Assembly: GCF_014643735.1 (NCBI RefSeq)
Contig: NZ_BMKA01000001.1
Location: 1,108,600-1,172,599, forward strand
Source: Neptunicoccus cionae
Lineage (GTDB): Bacteria > Pseudomonadota > Alphaproteobacteria > Rhodobacterales > Rhodobacteraceae
Reading direction: 5' to 3'
Length of the DNA stretch: 64,000 bases
Positions 8,726 to 17,647 of this stretch are shown here, one piece after another. Numbering within the stretch: position 1 is the first letter of the stretch; every line of letters begins with the position of its first letter. The position numbers and the translations under genes were made by a program. The notes under the pieces are model-generated. The model was given only the letters and a program-made list of their open reading frames with translations. It searched no databases and was not told the origin of the DNA.

Positions 8726-11700
8726 TTAGACGAAGTCGATTGTAAGTTCGCTTTCGAGATACTTTTTGTTCTTAAGCAGTATCTCTCCGCCGTCAAAGTC
8801 GATGACAGTGCCGTCTGCCGACTCTTTAACATCAACCTTTTCAATGCCCGTGAACTGCAAAGTATCGGCTGCGGCATTGAAACCTAGTATTTTATCTATC
8901 CCGGTGCGCGCACCGTCGCTGAGATCAAAGACAAATACGTCAGATCCTCCGCCACCCTTAAGGACATCATTACCGCCGCCGCCTTCGATGGTATCATTAC
9001 CGCCGCCGCCAATAAGCTTGTCTTTGTGGAACCCGCCGGAGAGCGTGTCTTTGCCCCCGCCGCCTTTCAGTACGTCTTCGCCCGCATCACCAATCAGAGT
9101 GTCGTGACCGCCGCCGCCCTTCAGCGTGTCGTTGCCTGCGCCACCTGTTGCGTGGTCATTCCCACCGCCGCCGATAACTTTGTCATGGCCATTACCGCCG
9201 TGCAAAGTGTCGTGGCCGTTCTTGCCTAGCAGTTTGTCGCTGCCGCCACCGCCTTTTAGCACATCATCATTGTGATGCCCTACGTGCTTATCAGCCGTTT
9301 TTGAACCGTTCAGCGTGATGCCGAAGACCTCGAACGTGCCTGTCGTCGTGGCAGAACCTGCATGATATTCAAAAATATCTTCGAACAGATCAGCAGTCAG
9401 GGCTTCCAGTTCACCCTCAAGGCGCACAATAGGTCCAAGCCCGAGTTCCAGCTCAAAGCTCGGGTCGATCCCCAGAAGGGAGAGACCGGGAATGTCGCTC
9501 ACAGGAAGATCCAATCCCAGTTTTGCGTGGGCTTTCAACAGATCGAGTACATACCCCAGCTTGAAAGCGATTTGCGTATCGTTGAACAATTGCGCATCGG
9601 GCGTGATGGAAATTGAGTAATCGATAATCCCATCCCCGTTTTTGTCGTGGAAGTCAGAGCCATGTACATTAAAGTTCTTATCCAGGGCTTTGTAGGTGAT
9701 GGTTTTCTTGTTTCCTTCCAGCTTGACGTTGAAGACCATATCGTCAATCGACAATCCGAACTTCTGCTCGATACCTGCTTCGGCAGACACATGGAGGTCC
9801 AGAATTTCAAAGCCGACGTCAAGGGTTAGGGGGCCATCTGGTTCCTCTACTTCCTCATCGTCTTTGGGGTCTGTTTTGTCATCCTTCGGTTCGTCATCTT
9901 TTTCATCGCCGCCAAAGATGTCGCTCGCGTCAAAGCCGATATCGAACGGGTTCAGGACTTCTGCAGGAACGCCGCCTTCCGCGATTGCAGAAACGATCGT
10001 AGCAATCAGCTGGTCCACATCGACATCTACCTTAACCAGCGGTTCGGATTTTCCGGTGGCCATGTAAAAGCCGAATTTGCCCATCTTGTTAATGTCAAAT
10101 CCGTCGTCGTTTACAACGTCGTCATAGGTATTGATGTGGAACAACGCATCGCTAAGTTCGTCATCGTCCCCTTCTTTGGTCAAAAGGAAAATCGGCACGA
10201 CACCGTCGCCATCAAGGTCCACAGTCGGATCGGATGCGGCTGTAAGCAGATCAAGTGCATTCTTCAGCACGGACTTCAGCGTGGCAACAAATCCATCGCC
10301 CGAAACTTCGGATTCCAGTTCGTGCTTGGCAAGGAAGGCTTTGAATTCTTTACTGATATGCGGGTCGAAATCAAACAGATTAAGAAGCTTGTCTGCCAGT
10401 CCGTCAAGGCTGAACGCGGCCGGATCTTTGTAGAACTCTTCTTTCAACTTCGCCTCGATCCCCAAGGTTTCAATGCTTGGGAAATTGAATTCTACGGACA
10501 GAATATCCCCGAGCAAGCCCGGGATTGGCGGCTCAAAACTTGCGTCGGTGCGGCTGTCGTAGTCGAAAATATCAAGCCAACCGGACAGTCTAATTTCGTC
10601 AGACCATTGGACAGGTTCGTCACCGGGCACGTCAATCAACGTGATTCCTGCAATTTCTGCCAGCATGTCAAATGTCGCCGAGAGCTTGGCACCCACATCA
10701 TAAACGATGCCAGCGTAGAACTGCATGCTGGGGCTGTGGGTATCAAAGGCAACCATGTCACCAGTCGTCTGGTTGGTCAGCATCAGTTTTAGATCAACTG
10801 AGTCCGTTCTGTCGCGATGAATGATCTCGGTATCCAGCGTGTAATCGATCTTGCTGTTTACCGAACCGCCATCAAGGACGAAATCAACCTGCAACCCGGC
10901 CTGCGCATGAGCATCGATATCCACCTTGCCAGTCAGTTTTAGTTCGCTGCCATCAAGGCCGGTCGCCAAAAGGTCGAGAACCTGATCCTTTGCGTAGCCA
11001 GCTTCGTTTGCAAGAACTTGCAACAAAGACTTATGCTCCACAGCTTTGCTTATGTCGGATTCAAGTTCAGTGATGAAACCGGTAATTTCTTCCACTGACG
11101 GGAAGAATGAAAAGTCATTTTCGGCGATTTGCCGGTTGAGTTCTGCGATCTCGGCATCAACACTGCTTTGACGCCTTAAGTTTGAATCCAACTTGTCCTC
11201 AGTCTCAGAGTGGCCGAAATCGAAAAACGTTCCAAAAAAGCTGAACCGAGCATGGTCGGGTTCATGTGCTAATTCTTCGCGCAGGTGTTCTGCTTCTGTT
11301 TCCAGCGCCGCCAGTTCATCATTTAACTTTGTAATTTTGCGTTCGGCGAATGTACTTTGCAAAGTAAAAAGTTCAGTCGCGATCTGTTCTTCATAGGATA
11401 TAAGCAGCTCTTGCAGGGACTCCAGATCATCTTCGGCAGCATGCAATTCTGCTTCGGCAAGTTGTTCAAGCAGTTGTGCCTCGCGTGCTACCAGACGGTC
11501 CAGATAATCTACCGCATGATCGAGCTCTCGCTCTGCCTCGTGCAAATCGTGCTTTCTTTCCGCCAAAAATCCTCGTGCGCCGTCAAAAATGCCCTTTTTG
11601 TGGTCTCTTTCGTTCTTTTCGTCTTCTCCACTGCTCCCGAACCAGCTCGAAATAAAGCCGCCGATTGCACTCAGGGCGTTTTGGGCGACATCCAAAGCAC

Positions 11701-12505
11701 CACTCGCCAGATCCAGCGCCACATCCGCAGAGGACACCGCAGCGTGCGCCGCGGATTTGGCTGCAACAGCGGCTGCATGAGCAGCTTCGGCAGCAATCTT
11801 ATCGAGCCGGACAGTCTCCAGAACGGTCTCAAGGCCTTCTACCACGTGTTCCGCCAGCTCGGCAGATTCAATCGCAATCGCCAAACCTTCTTTTTTGACG
11901 GTCAGAGAGATAACGTCCTTCATATGAACGATCTCTTCATTCAAGTGATCTAGTTGGACTTCTGCTGCATGCAGCATTGAATTTTTATGCGCCGCTTTCT
12001 CTTCTACGGTCGAAGAGGCGGCTTCGATCATCTTGCGCAGATCGCCGACCAAATCCCAGTTGATATCAATCGGTGTGACCGTATCGAAATTATGGGGGTT
12101 CCCCATGATGTCTTCGGCCTTGATAACGGTGAAAGTGTATTTTCCGCCGTCCGCTTTGGCATCATCAGGCACAGTAAAAGTTGTGCCAAAAGACGTTCCA
12201 GTGGCCGTGATCGTCAGGGTTTCACTTTTGGTGGTTTCGCCTTTTGCTTCAATGTCATATGAGATGATGATGGTCTTGGTGGCACCATCGGCGAGATCAT
12301 CATAGCGGTCTTTTGGATCAAAACTGATGTCTCGCCCGTCTGCGACGACTATGCCATTTCCGTCAACTTTGACGTTTGCGATTTGCCAGTCGACGCGGTC
12401 ACCGCCGATTAGCGGGAAGTATTCGTGCCATTCTAATTTGAGTGCATCTCCCGTCGCCCACATGTTTTGATCTTTGGATTCAAACGTAATCAGTTCGCTT
12501 GTCAT
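8726..12505 (-). CDS. Giant RTX (hemolysin-type Ca-binding) protein with long coiled coil
   Basis: Protein of 1259 residues. The ATG at 12505 is chosen because GAGGGG lies 5 nt upstream; an in-frame extension upstream is unlikely. There is no signal peptide. Residues about 1-125 look like a beta-sandwich with a VCBS-like ending (SETLTITATG). Residues about 165-500 are Ala/Glu/Leu-rich and predicted coiled coil, interrupted by two aromatic patches (SSWFGSS, RFSFFGTFFDFG). A beta-rich middle part contains EF-hand-like loops DLDGDGVV and DKNGDGIIDY, then a very acidic linker. About residues 1078-1190 hold roughly twelve GGxGxDxL-type nonapeptides. The last ~55 residues resemble a type I secretion signal. 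RTX proteins are exported by an ABC exporter; none is encoded nearby. The function of the middle part is unknown. Confidence 0.85.
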   Translation of the reverse strand: MTSELITFESKDQNMWATGDALKLEWHEYFPLIGGDRVDWQIANVKVDGNGIVVADGRDISFDPKDRYDDLADGATKTIIISYDIEAKGETTKSETLTITATGTSFGTTFTVPDDAKADGGKYTFTVIKAEDIMGNPHNFDTVTPIDINWDLVGDLRKMIEAASSTVEEKAAHKNSMLHAAEVQLDHLNEEIVHMKDVISLTVKKEGLAIAIESAELAEHVVEGLETVLETVRLDKIAAEAAHAAAVAAKSAAHAAVSSADVALDLASGALDVAQNALSAIGGFISSWFGSSGEDEKNERDHKKGIFDGARGFLAERKHDLHEAERELDHAVDYLDRLVAREAQLLEQLAEAELHAAEDDLESLQELLISYEEQIATELFTLQSTFAERKITKLNDELAALETEAEHLREELAHEPDHARFSFFGTFFDFGHSETEDKLDSNLRRQSSVDAEIAELNRQIAENDFSFFPSVEEITGFITELESDISKAVEHKSLLQVLANEAGYAKDQVLDLLATGLDGSELKLTGKVDIDAHAQAGLQVDFVLDGGSVNSKIDYTLDTEIIHRDRTDSVDLKLMLTNQTTGDMVAFDTHSPSMQFYAGIVYDVGAKLSATFDMLAEIAGITLIDVPGDEPVQWSDEIRLSGWLDIFDYDSRTDASFEPPIPGLLGDILSVEFNFPSIETLGIEAKLKEEFYKDPAAFSLDGLADKLLNLFDFDPHISKEFKAFLAKHELESEVSGDGFVATLKSVLKNALDLLTAASDPTVDLDGDGVVPIFLLTKEGDDDELSDALFHINTYDDVVNDDGFDINKMGKFGFYMATGKSEPLVKVDVDVDQLIATIVSAIAEGGVPAEVLNPFDIGFDASDIFGGDEKDDEPKDDKTDPKDDEEVEEPDGPLTLDVGFEILDLHVSAEAGIEQKFGLSIDDMVFNVKLEGNKKTITYKALDKNFNVHGSDFHDKNGDGIIDYSISITPDAQLFNDTQIAFKLGYVLDLLKAHAKLGLDLPVSDIPGLSLLGIDPSFELELGLGPIVRLEGELEALTADLFEDIFEYHAGSATTTGTFEVFGITLNGSKTADKHVGHHNDDVLKGGGGSDKLLGKNGHDTLHGGNGHDKVIGGGGNDHATGGAGNDTLKGGGGHDTLIGDAGEDVLKGGGGKDTLSGGFHKDKLIGGGGNDTIEGGGGNDVLKGGGGSDVFVFDLSDGARTGIDKILGFNAAADTLQFTGIEKVDVKESADGTVIDFDGGEILLKNKKYLESELTIDFV

Positions 12506-13064
12506 AATTTCCCCTCGAATATGACTGCAAAAGTATATGTCAGCGCAATTTGGCATGTTTTTATTTATGATGATACATTTTAATTATAGGAAGATTGAAA
12601 AAATCAAACTATTAGTTATTTACGCAAGTGTTTCAGCCACTTAAGGGAAGAAGCATATCCGGGTGCCCAACCGTCCTGCATGGTCTGGGTTGTGGAAAAA
12701 CCAACCCAAAGTTGCAGCCTTGAGAGGGAAGGCCGCGATAGCACCTCTGAACCAGAATCGTAGTTCTAACATTCAATTCTTAGGCTTTGTTGAGGCAACA
12801 TGGCGTGGTCGCGTGCAAGCGTTCAGAGGTGCTCGCGCCTCGTACGTGTGTCTAGGTTTTGTGCCAGATGTTCTACTGAGTGAGAGGTTGCAGCCAAACA
12901 GAAATCAAGCCGCAAAACAGCGAACTTCGCGTCGGTATCTCGCGCCCAGTCTTTATACGTCTGGTCGTCTCATTTCGTATTTCTGGGGGATCGTCCAGAA
13001 GCCAAAAACAATTTTTAACTCGGACTACATTCCAGAGTTGGAGCGAAGCCTTCTTTTCAAGAAA
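12506..13064. other. Gene-poor stretch upstream of the RTX gene
   Basis: The first 100 nt are AT-rich and should hold the RTX promoter. From about 12,660 an open frame runs without stops into the LysR remnant, but its first 130 codons show no family resemblance and poor codon bias. It is probably decayed or rearranged DNA. I see no convincing gene here. Confidence 0.5.
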
Positions 13065-13444
13065 ATGATCGTTACGGCACAGGATTTGGAAATCGCAACG
13101 TGGATCGGCCATTCTGATCGCGGTATATTACGACAGGACATGGCTACCGCTTTGTCATCCCTAGGATTGACCAACCTCGGGTTCGCTTTTGAAAGCGCTT
13201 CCGCCGGTGCGATTTTTGAAATGCTCGGCATACCGATTTTCTGACCGTTCTGCCCAGCTATGCCATTCGGGACGGGGACGCGATGCAGAAACTTGCAGCA
13301 CTCCCTGTCCTTCACAAACCCTTACTGACGAGCGTGGGAATGGTGACGCGTCGTAACCGGCACCAAAGCCCACTGCTACACGCCTTCGCGGCCCACATGC
13401 GAGACTATGTCGAGAACGACCTGAGGGGCAGTTTCAAGCTTTAG
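13065..13444 (+). pseudogene. Broken LysR regulator, C-terminal part only
   Basis: Translation from 13065 gives the late effector-domain sequence of a LysR protein (TWIGHSDRGILRQDMATAL, then FESASAGAIFEML). It then meets a stop at 13242-13244. Homology resumes in another frame from about 13222 (DFLTVLPSYAIRDG, then RRNRHQSPLLHAFAAHMRD) and ends at a TAG at 13442-13444. So one frameshift splits the domain, and the whole N-terminal DNA-binding half is absent. This is a relic of a LysR gene, not a working one. Confidence 0.75.
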
Positions 13445-13536
13445 GTGTTCGTTGCGGTGAACCAAATAGCAAAGCGGGCAACCTGTTGCATAAATTGCCG
13501 GTGCCTGATTTTGTTTAATCTGCTACCCTGCATTGC

Positions 13537-14604
13537 ATGAACTCCGAATTTCAGCAGCAACAAGAAATCAGGTTTGTTACGTCAAAAGACGGCACCCGCA
13601 TTGCAACGGCGACAATAGGGCGGGGCCCGATCATTGTGCGCGCTGCGCATTGGCTGACCCATGTGTCCCGTGATCCCGAAAGCCCGATCTGGCGTCATTG
13701 GATTGCCGAGATGTCGGCACAGAACCGGCTGGTCAGATACGATCTGCGGGGATGTGGACTGTCAGCGCGTGATGTCTGTGACATCAGCTTTGAGGCTTGG
13801 CTGGCGGATCTGGAGGCCGTCACGCAGCAGATTAACGAACCCTTTACCTTGATTGGCATGTCTCAGGGTGCTGCGCTGTCGATTGCTTACGCACTGCGCC
13901 ATCCTGAAAAAGTAGAGCGCCTTATCCTGATCGGCGGTTATGTCCAAGGCATACGTGCAAGAGCATCAGAGGCTCAACACATAATCGAGGCTGACACTTT
14001 AACAAACCTGATCCGGCTGGGATGGGGCAGTGACCTGAATGCGTTTAACGAGGTTTTCACCAACCTCTTTATTCCTGACGGAACCGATGAACAATGTGCG
14101 TGGTGGCAAAACCTAGAGCGTGAAACTGCGTCACCTGAAACGGCTGCTCTAACGTTTGAGGTTCTGCAACAGATTGATGTGTCGGATCTGGCACCAAAAG
14201 TGAACGTTCCAACGCTTGTATTGCATGCCCGCAATGACGCAAGGGTTCCGTTTGAAGAAGGTCAAAGGCTTGCGGCGTGCATACCGGATGCGCAATTTGT
14301 GCCCCTTGAAAGCGCCAACCACGTGCTTTTACAGGATGAACCTGCCTGGAAAACGCTCATGGCATCGGTTCGGGCATTTCTCCCGCCAAGGCTAGCATCC
14401 CGCCCTTCAGTTGGGGAAATCGCACTCACTCCGGCAGAGCGGGCGGTTCTGGGGATGGTTGCTAAAGGGCTTGGTAACAGTGATATTGCCGCTAACCAGA
14501 ACAAGAGCGAGAAAACGGTTCGCAATCAGGTTTCCATTCTTTTTGAAAAGTTTGGTGTCCACTCTCGCGCCGAACTTATCGTGCGTGTTTTGTCCGATCC
14601 CTAG
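13537..14604 (+). CDS. Alpha/beta hydrolase fused to a LuxR-type DNA-binding domain
   Basis: Protein of 355 residues. The alpha/beta-hydrolase fold (about 10-285) has an apparently intact triad: S109 in GMSQGA, D234 in ARNDARVP and H262 in SANHVLL. A LuxR/GerE helix-turn-helix (about 297-350) follows, with LTPAERAVLGMVAKGLGN and SEKTVRNQVSILFEKFGV. The fusion implies a regulator that senses or hydrolyses a small ester, amide or lactone and controls transcription; that role is inferred. The MFS transporter gene starts 128 nt downstream on the same strand and is a plausible target. No start ambiguity is serious: the ATG at 13537 gives a normal family length. Confidence 0.88.
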   Translation: MNSEFQQQQEIRFVTSKDGTRIATATIGRGPIIVRAAHWLTHVSRDPESPIWRHWIAEMSAQNRLVRYDLRGCGLSARDVCDISFEAWLADLEAVTQQINEPFTLIGMSQGAALSIAYALRHPEKVERLILIGGYVQGIRARASEAQHIIEADTLTNLIRLGWGSDLNAFNEVFTNLFIPDGTDEQCAWWQNLERETASPETAALTFEVLQQIDVSDLAPKVNVPTLVLHARNDARVPFEEGQRLAACIPDAQFVPLESANHVLLQDEPAWKTLMASVRAFLPPRLASRPSVGEIALTPAERAVLGMVAKGLGNSDIAANQNKSEKTVRNQVSILFEKFGVHSRAELIVRVLSDP

Positions 14605-14732
14605 GGTGCCTGTCCCAAAATTTTTTAGATCTGGTTTCAAACTCGGGACAAATGTCTCATGCGTTGGTGACTTGTTCCTTGCATCCTTAGGTATGTAAGT
14701 CGAAAGATGCTAAATAACTGAAAGGACTGCCA

Positions 14733-15950
14733 ATGTCTGATGAAATCGTTCAGCCGTCGTATCGCTGGGTGGTGGTATTTGCCTCTGCTTTGATACTCGC
14801 CATTTCGATGGGATCTATCGCTAACGGGCTGTCTGCGTACATTGTGCCGATGCAGGAAACATTTGGCTGGCAGCGTGGTGAAATCGCTCTGATCAACTCT
14901 ATCGGCATCCTAGGTTTGGCATTCGGTGGGCTGGTCATGGGCCCACTGGCCGATCGCAAAGGCACGCGCCCTGTGGTACTGACGGGGGTGATCGTTCTTG
15001 GCGTTTGTTACATAGCCGCTTCGTTTGCCACCTCGCTTTGGCAATTCTATACGTTGTTTTTCATCGCGGGTTTTTTCGGGGCAGGCGCAATTTTTCCACC
15101 GATCATGGCAGCCGTTGGAAACTGGTTCCATATCGGAGCAGGTGTGGCCATCGGTATCGCGTCAGCGGGGCAAGCGTTGGGGCAGGGCGGTGTTCCATTT
15201 GCTTCGTCCTTTCTGATCAAGCGGTTTGACGTTGACGGGGCATTTTCGCTCACGGGGCTTGCCATGCTGATCTGCATGGTTCCGCTTGCCTTGCTGTTGC
15301 GCCAACCTCCGCCAGTGCAAACCACCCAGAGCAGTTCGCACAGCGATGAAACCACCGCCAGTCCAACCAACAGGGTGATTGCTACCCTCTGTGTCGCGAT
15401 TATCTTGTGTTGCACATGTATGTCAGTGCCTTTGATGCATCTTGTCCCGCTTATCCAAGACCAAGGAATTGCGGCCGAAGACGCCGCGGGTGTCATTTTC
15501 ATCATGCTGGTTGTTGCCGTTGCAGGACGTGTTGCATTTGGCAAACTGGCTGACATGATCGGCGCGCTTCAGGCATATATGACCGCAACAGCGTGGATGA
15601 CCCTTTTGATCTTTGGATTTACCTACATTGAAAACCTTCAGACCTTTTACGTTTACGCAATCGTCTACGGTTTTGGCTATGCGGGTGTAATGACCGGCGT
15701 TCTGGTTTCCATTCGGGTGCTGATACCTCAGTCCCGCCGTGCGTCGGCATTTGGAATAGTCACCATGTTTGGATGGTTCGGACACGCGATCGGCGGTTTT
15801 CAGGGGGGGATGTTGTATGACCTCACCGGAAGCTACACGATCCCCTACGGAGTGGCGGCCTTGGCGGGGGTATTGAACCTGATCGTGGTCAGCAGCCTGT
15901 TCCGCAAAACGCGAACGCCGCTTAATCTGGCTGTGGGTCAGGCGTCCTAA
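14733..15950 (+). CDS. MFS transporter (oxalate/formate antiporter-like)
   Basis: Protein of 405 residues with about 12 hydrophobic segments in two halves and a central hydrophilic loop (about residues 192-212, rich in Ser/Thr/Gln). The loop between helices 2 and 3 carries the MFS motif GPLADRKGTRPVVL. The helix 1 region (SMGSIANGLSAYIVPMQETFGW) is like the monocarboxylate/oxalate-formate porter branch. It begins after a good AAAGGA site (7 nt spacing). Substrate unknown. It probably works with the hydrolase-LuxR gene just upstream. Confidence 0.85.
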   Translation: MSDEIVQPSYRWVVVFASALILAISMGSIANGLSAYIVPMQETFGWQRGEIALINSIGILGLAFGGLVMGPLADRKGTRPVVLTGVIVLGVCYIAASFATSLWQFYTLFFIAGFFGAGAIFPPIMAAVGNWFHIGAGVAIGIASAGQALGQGGVPFASSFLIKRFDVDGAFSLTGLAMLICMVPLALLLRQPPPVQTTQSSSHSDETTASPTNRVIATLCVAIILCCTCMSVPLMHLVPLIQDQGIAAEDAAGVIFIMLVVAVAGRVAFGKLADMIGALQAYMTATAWMTLLIFGFTYIENLQTFYVYAIVYGFGYAGVMTGVLVSIRVLIPQSRRASAFGIVTMFGWFGHAIGGFQGGMLYDLTGSYTIPYGVAALAGVLNLIVVSSLFRKTRTPLNLAVGQAS

Positions 15951-16518
15951 ACTTGGTGATGAGGGTTCTGGCGCTTTGCTTGACCTTTTGCCTGCCAAGC
16001 TAATGTCCCTGACCCGCCAGAAGCAAACAGCGCAACCGGTTGCGCTTGCGTAGGAGTATTTCAAGCAACCGCTTTTCGCTATCCCCCGGTACGCGCCGCA
16101 ACGCGGTAATGCATTGCGCAACGCTGTCTGCCGATACGGCCCGACCAGACCGATCACAATCGTCCATATGTGGGAAAGTTTGCTGCATACAGAGCGCAAA
16201 AAAGTACGGCGGGTGGACCGTGATCTTAACTTTTATGCGGACCGGAGCGGAATCGTATCGGCGCCAAGTTGAACGCGGAAGTGTATTCCTCCGGAAAGGG
16301 CTGCGCAAACGGGGGATGGGAGCTTCCAATAATTAAGCTGTCTCGGTCTTATCGCATAGCAGTGCCTGATCGGCGTGCATCGGAGTTAAAGCTTGTAAAT
16401 ATCATTAGCCTATTTCTCTGTTTCCAATGAAAACTCAGAGTTTACAGTCCGTGACTTTTTGTTCCTATTCGCCGATCATCTTCTATCGTTTGGCTGTTTC
16501 TTGATGATCTCTACACGA
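15951..16518. other. Gene-poor interval with operator-like palindromes
   Basis: This lies between the convergent MFS and LacI genes. A minus-strand frame at 16000-16329 (109 codons) and a plus-strand frame at 16040-16336 overlap each other. Neither has family resemblance, a signal peptide or a good ribosome site. The interval is notable mainly for the LacI-type operator at 16029-16046 followed by AGGAG with no start codon, which suggests a lost gene. Confidence 0.5.
16029..16046. promoter_or_regulatory. Orphan LacI-family operator
   Basis: This is a perfect 18-bp palindrome, AGCGCAACCGGTTGCGCT. It matches the LacI-family consensus form GCAA-N-CG-N-TTGC with a central CG. A degenerate second copy (GCAACCGCTT) follows at about 16064-16073. 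No gene starts close by, so its regulator and target are unclear. Confidence 0.5.
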
Positions 16519-17550
16519 TTACTTTATCCGAATTGTCGAACCGCGCGCGGCTAGAACCAAATCGCATTCGAATGCGTTCGGGTTTTCCGGCAAGTTGGCA
16601 ACGGAATCTAGTATGAGTTTTGCGGCAACGATACCTATCTGTCTTGCGGGTATCCGGATCGTTGAAATGGACGGCTCGAACTCTGCTGATCCTTTGAAGT
16701 CACCTATCCCCATCACCGACAGATCGCGCGGGACGTCCAAGCCACCGCTGCGCGCAGCAAACAACACCCCCTGCGCGATGATGTCATTGCCACACAGGAT
16801 CGCAGTCGGTCGGCTGCTATGGCGCAGCATTGACGCACTGGCCCGCTTTGCCTCGGCAATGTTATAGGGCGCTTCAAGCTGCCAGTCCGCAGGCACTTCA
16901 ACGCCAGCACGCTGAAGCGCTTCGGACGCGCCCAGCAACCTGTCTTTGGCGCGGTCGTTTCCGTCGGTTTCAGGAAAGATCAGCCCGATGTCACGATGCC
17001 CGAGATCCAGAAGATGTTGCGCCGCCATCCGCCCCGCTTTGAGGTTCTGAACCCCGACGCAGGGCAAACGGGCACCCTGAGCATAATTCCAGATCGCAAC
17101 AGCCGGAAGGTCCTGTTGCTCTATTAGTTTATAAGATGCTTCGGAATGCTCCAGCCCGATCACTGCGATGCCGTCCACACGGTGCTCCATCAATTTGCGC
17201 AGCATCTGATATTCGCGATCCAGATCGAACCCGTGTGACGCAATCAGCATGGTAAAGCCGTTGGCATCCAATTCAGCCGAAAAGGACTGGATCAATTCGG
17301 CAAAGATCGCATTGTCAATTGTTGGCACCACCAGCCCGATGGTCGCGGTCCGCCGCCCGTGCATAACCTGTGCGGCACGGTTGCGAATATAGCCCACACG
17401 TTGCACGGCGCGATCAATCTTTTTGCGAGTCGCCGGTTTCAACAGTTCGGGGTGGTTGAAGCTGCGCGACACGGTTGAAATGGATACGCCAGCGGCTTTT
17501 GCAACAGCTACGATATCCGGTTTACCCTTTGAATTTAAATCTTTATTCAC
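16519..17550 (-). CDS. LacI-family regulator of the adjacent TTT operon
   Basis: Protein of 343 residues from a GTG at 17550, preferred because GAG lies 8 nt upstream; a TTG two codons further up is also possible and no ATG is available. The HTH (about residues 10-30, DIVAVAKAAGVSISTVSRSF) is followed by a hinge (AAQVMHGRRTATIGLVVP) and a periplasmic-binding-protein-like effector domain (about 60-340). It is divergent from tctA, with about 100 nt between the start codons, where an operator-like site (17569-17582) lies. It most likely represses the transporter-catabolic operon until its substrate is present. The effector is inferred to be the operon's substrate or an intermediate. Confidence 0.9.
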   Translation of the reverse strand: MNKDLNSKGKPDIVAVAKAAGVSISTVSRSFNHPELLKPATRKKIDRAVQRVGYIRNRAAQVMHGRRTATIGLVVPTIDNAIFAELIQSFSAELDANGFTMLIASHGFDLDREYQMLRKLMEHRVDGIAVIGLEHSEASYKLIEQQDLPAVAIWNYAQGARLPCVGVQNLKAGRMAAQHLLDLGHRDIGLIFPETDGNDRAKDRLLGASEALQRAGVEVPADWQLEAPYNIAEAKRASASMLRHSSRPTAILCGNDIIAQGVLFAARSGGLDVPRDLSVMGIGDFKGSAEFEPSISTIRIPARQIGIVAAKLILDSVANLPENPNAFECDLVLAARGSTIRIK

Positions 17551-17568
17551 GTTCAAATCTCGAATCTA

Positions 17569-17582
17569 TGAAAACATTTGCA
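17569..17582. promoter_or_regulatory. Putative LacI-type operator between lacI and tctA
   Basis: TGAAAACATTTGCA is close to the LacI-family form TGNAANCGNTTNCA, differing at the central G. It is within a wider inverted repeat, ATGAAAA (17568-17574) and TTTTCAT (17589-17595). It is 19 nt from the regulator's start and about 65 nt from tctA. Confidence 0.4.
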
Positions 17583-17647
17583 AAACTATTTTCATCTCTT
17601 AGGCTGAAAAGTCAAGAAAGCGATATGACAGCTTGGGGGGAGAAAGC

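Noticed and set aside
8920-9270. Regular ~27-bp repeats in the RTX gene as a possible CRISPR-like array
   Set aside because: They are the codons of GGxGxDxL nonapeptide repeats, in frame and degenerate, without unique spacers.
12663-13064. A standalone gene preceding the LysR remnant
   Set aside because: The first 130 codons show no family, weak codon bias and run into the pseudogene without a ribosome site at the start.
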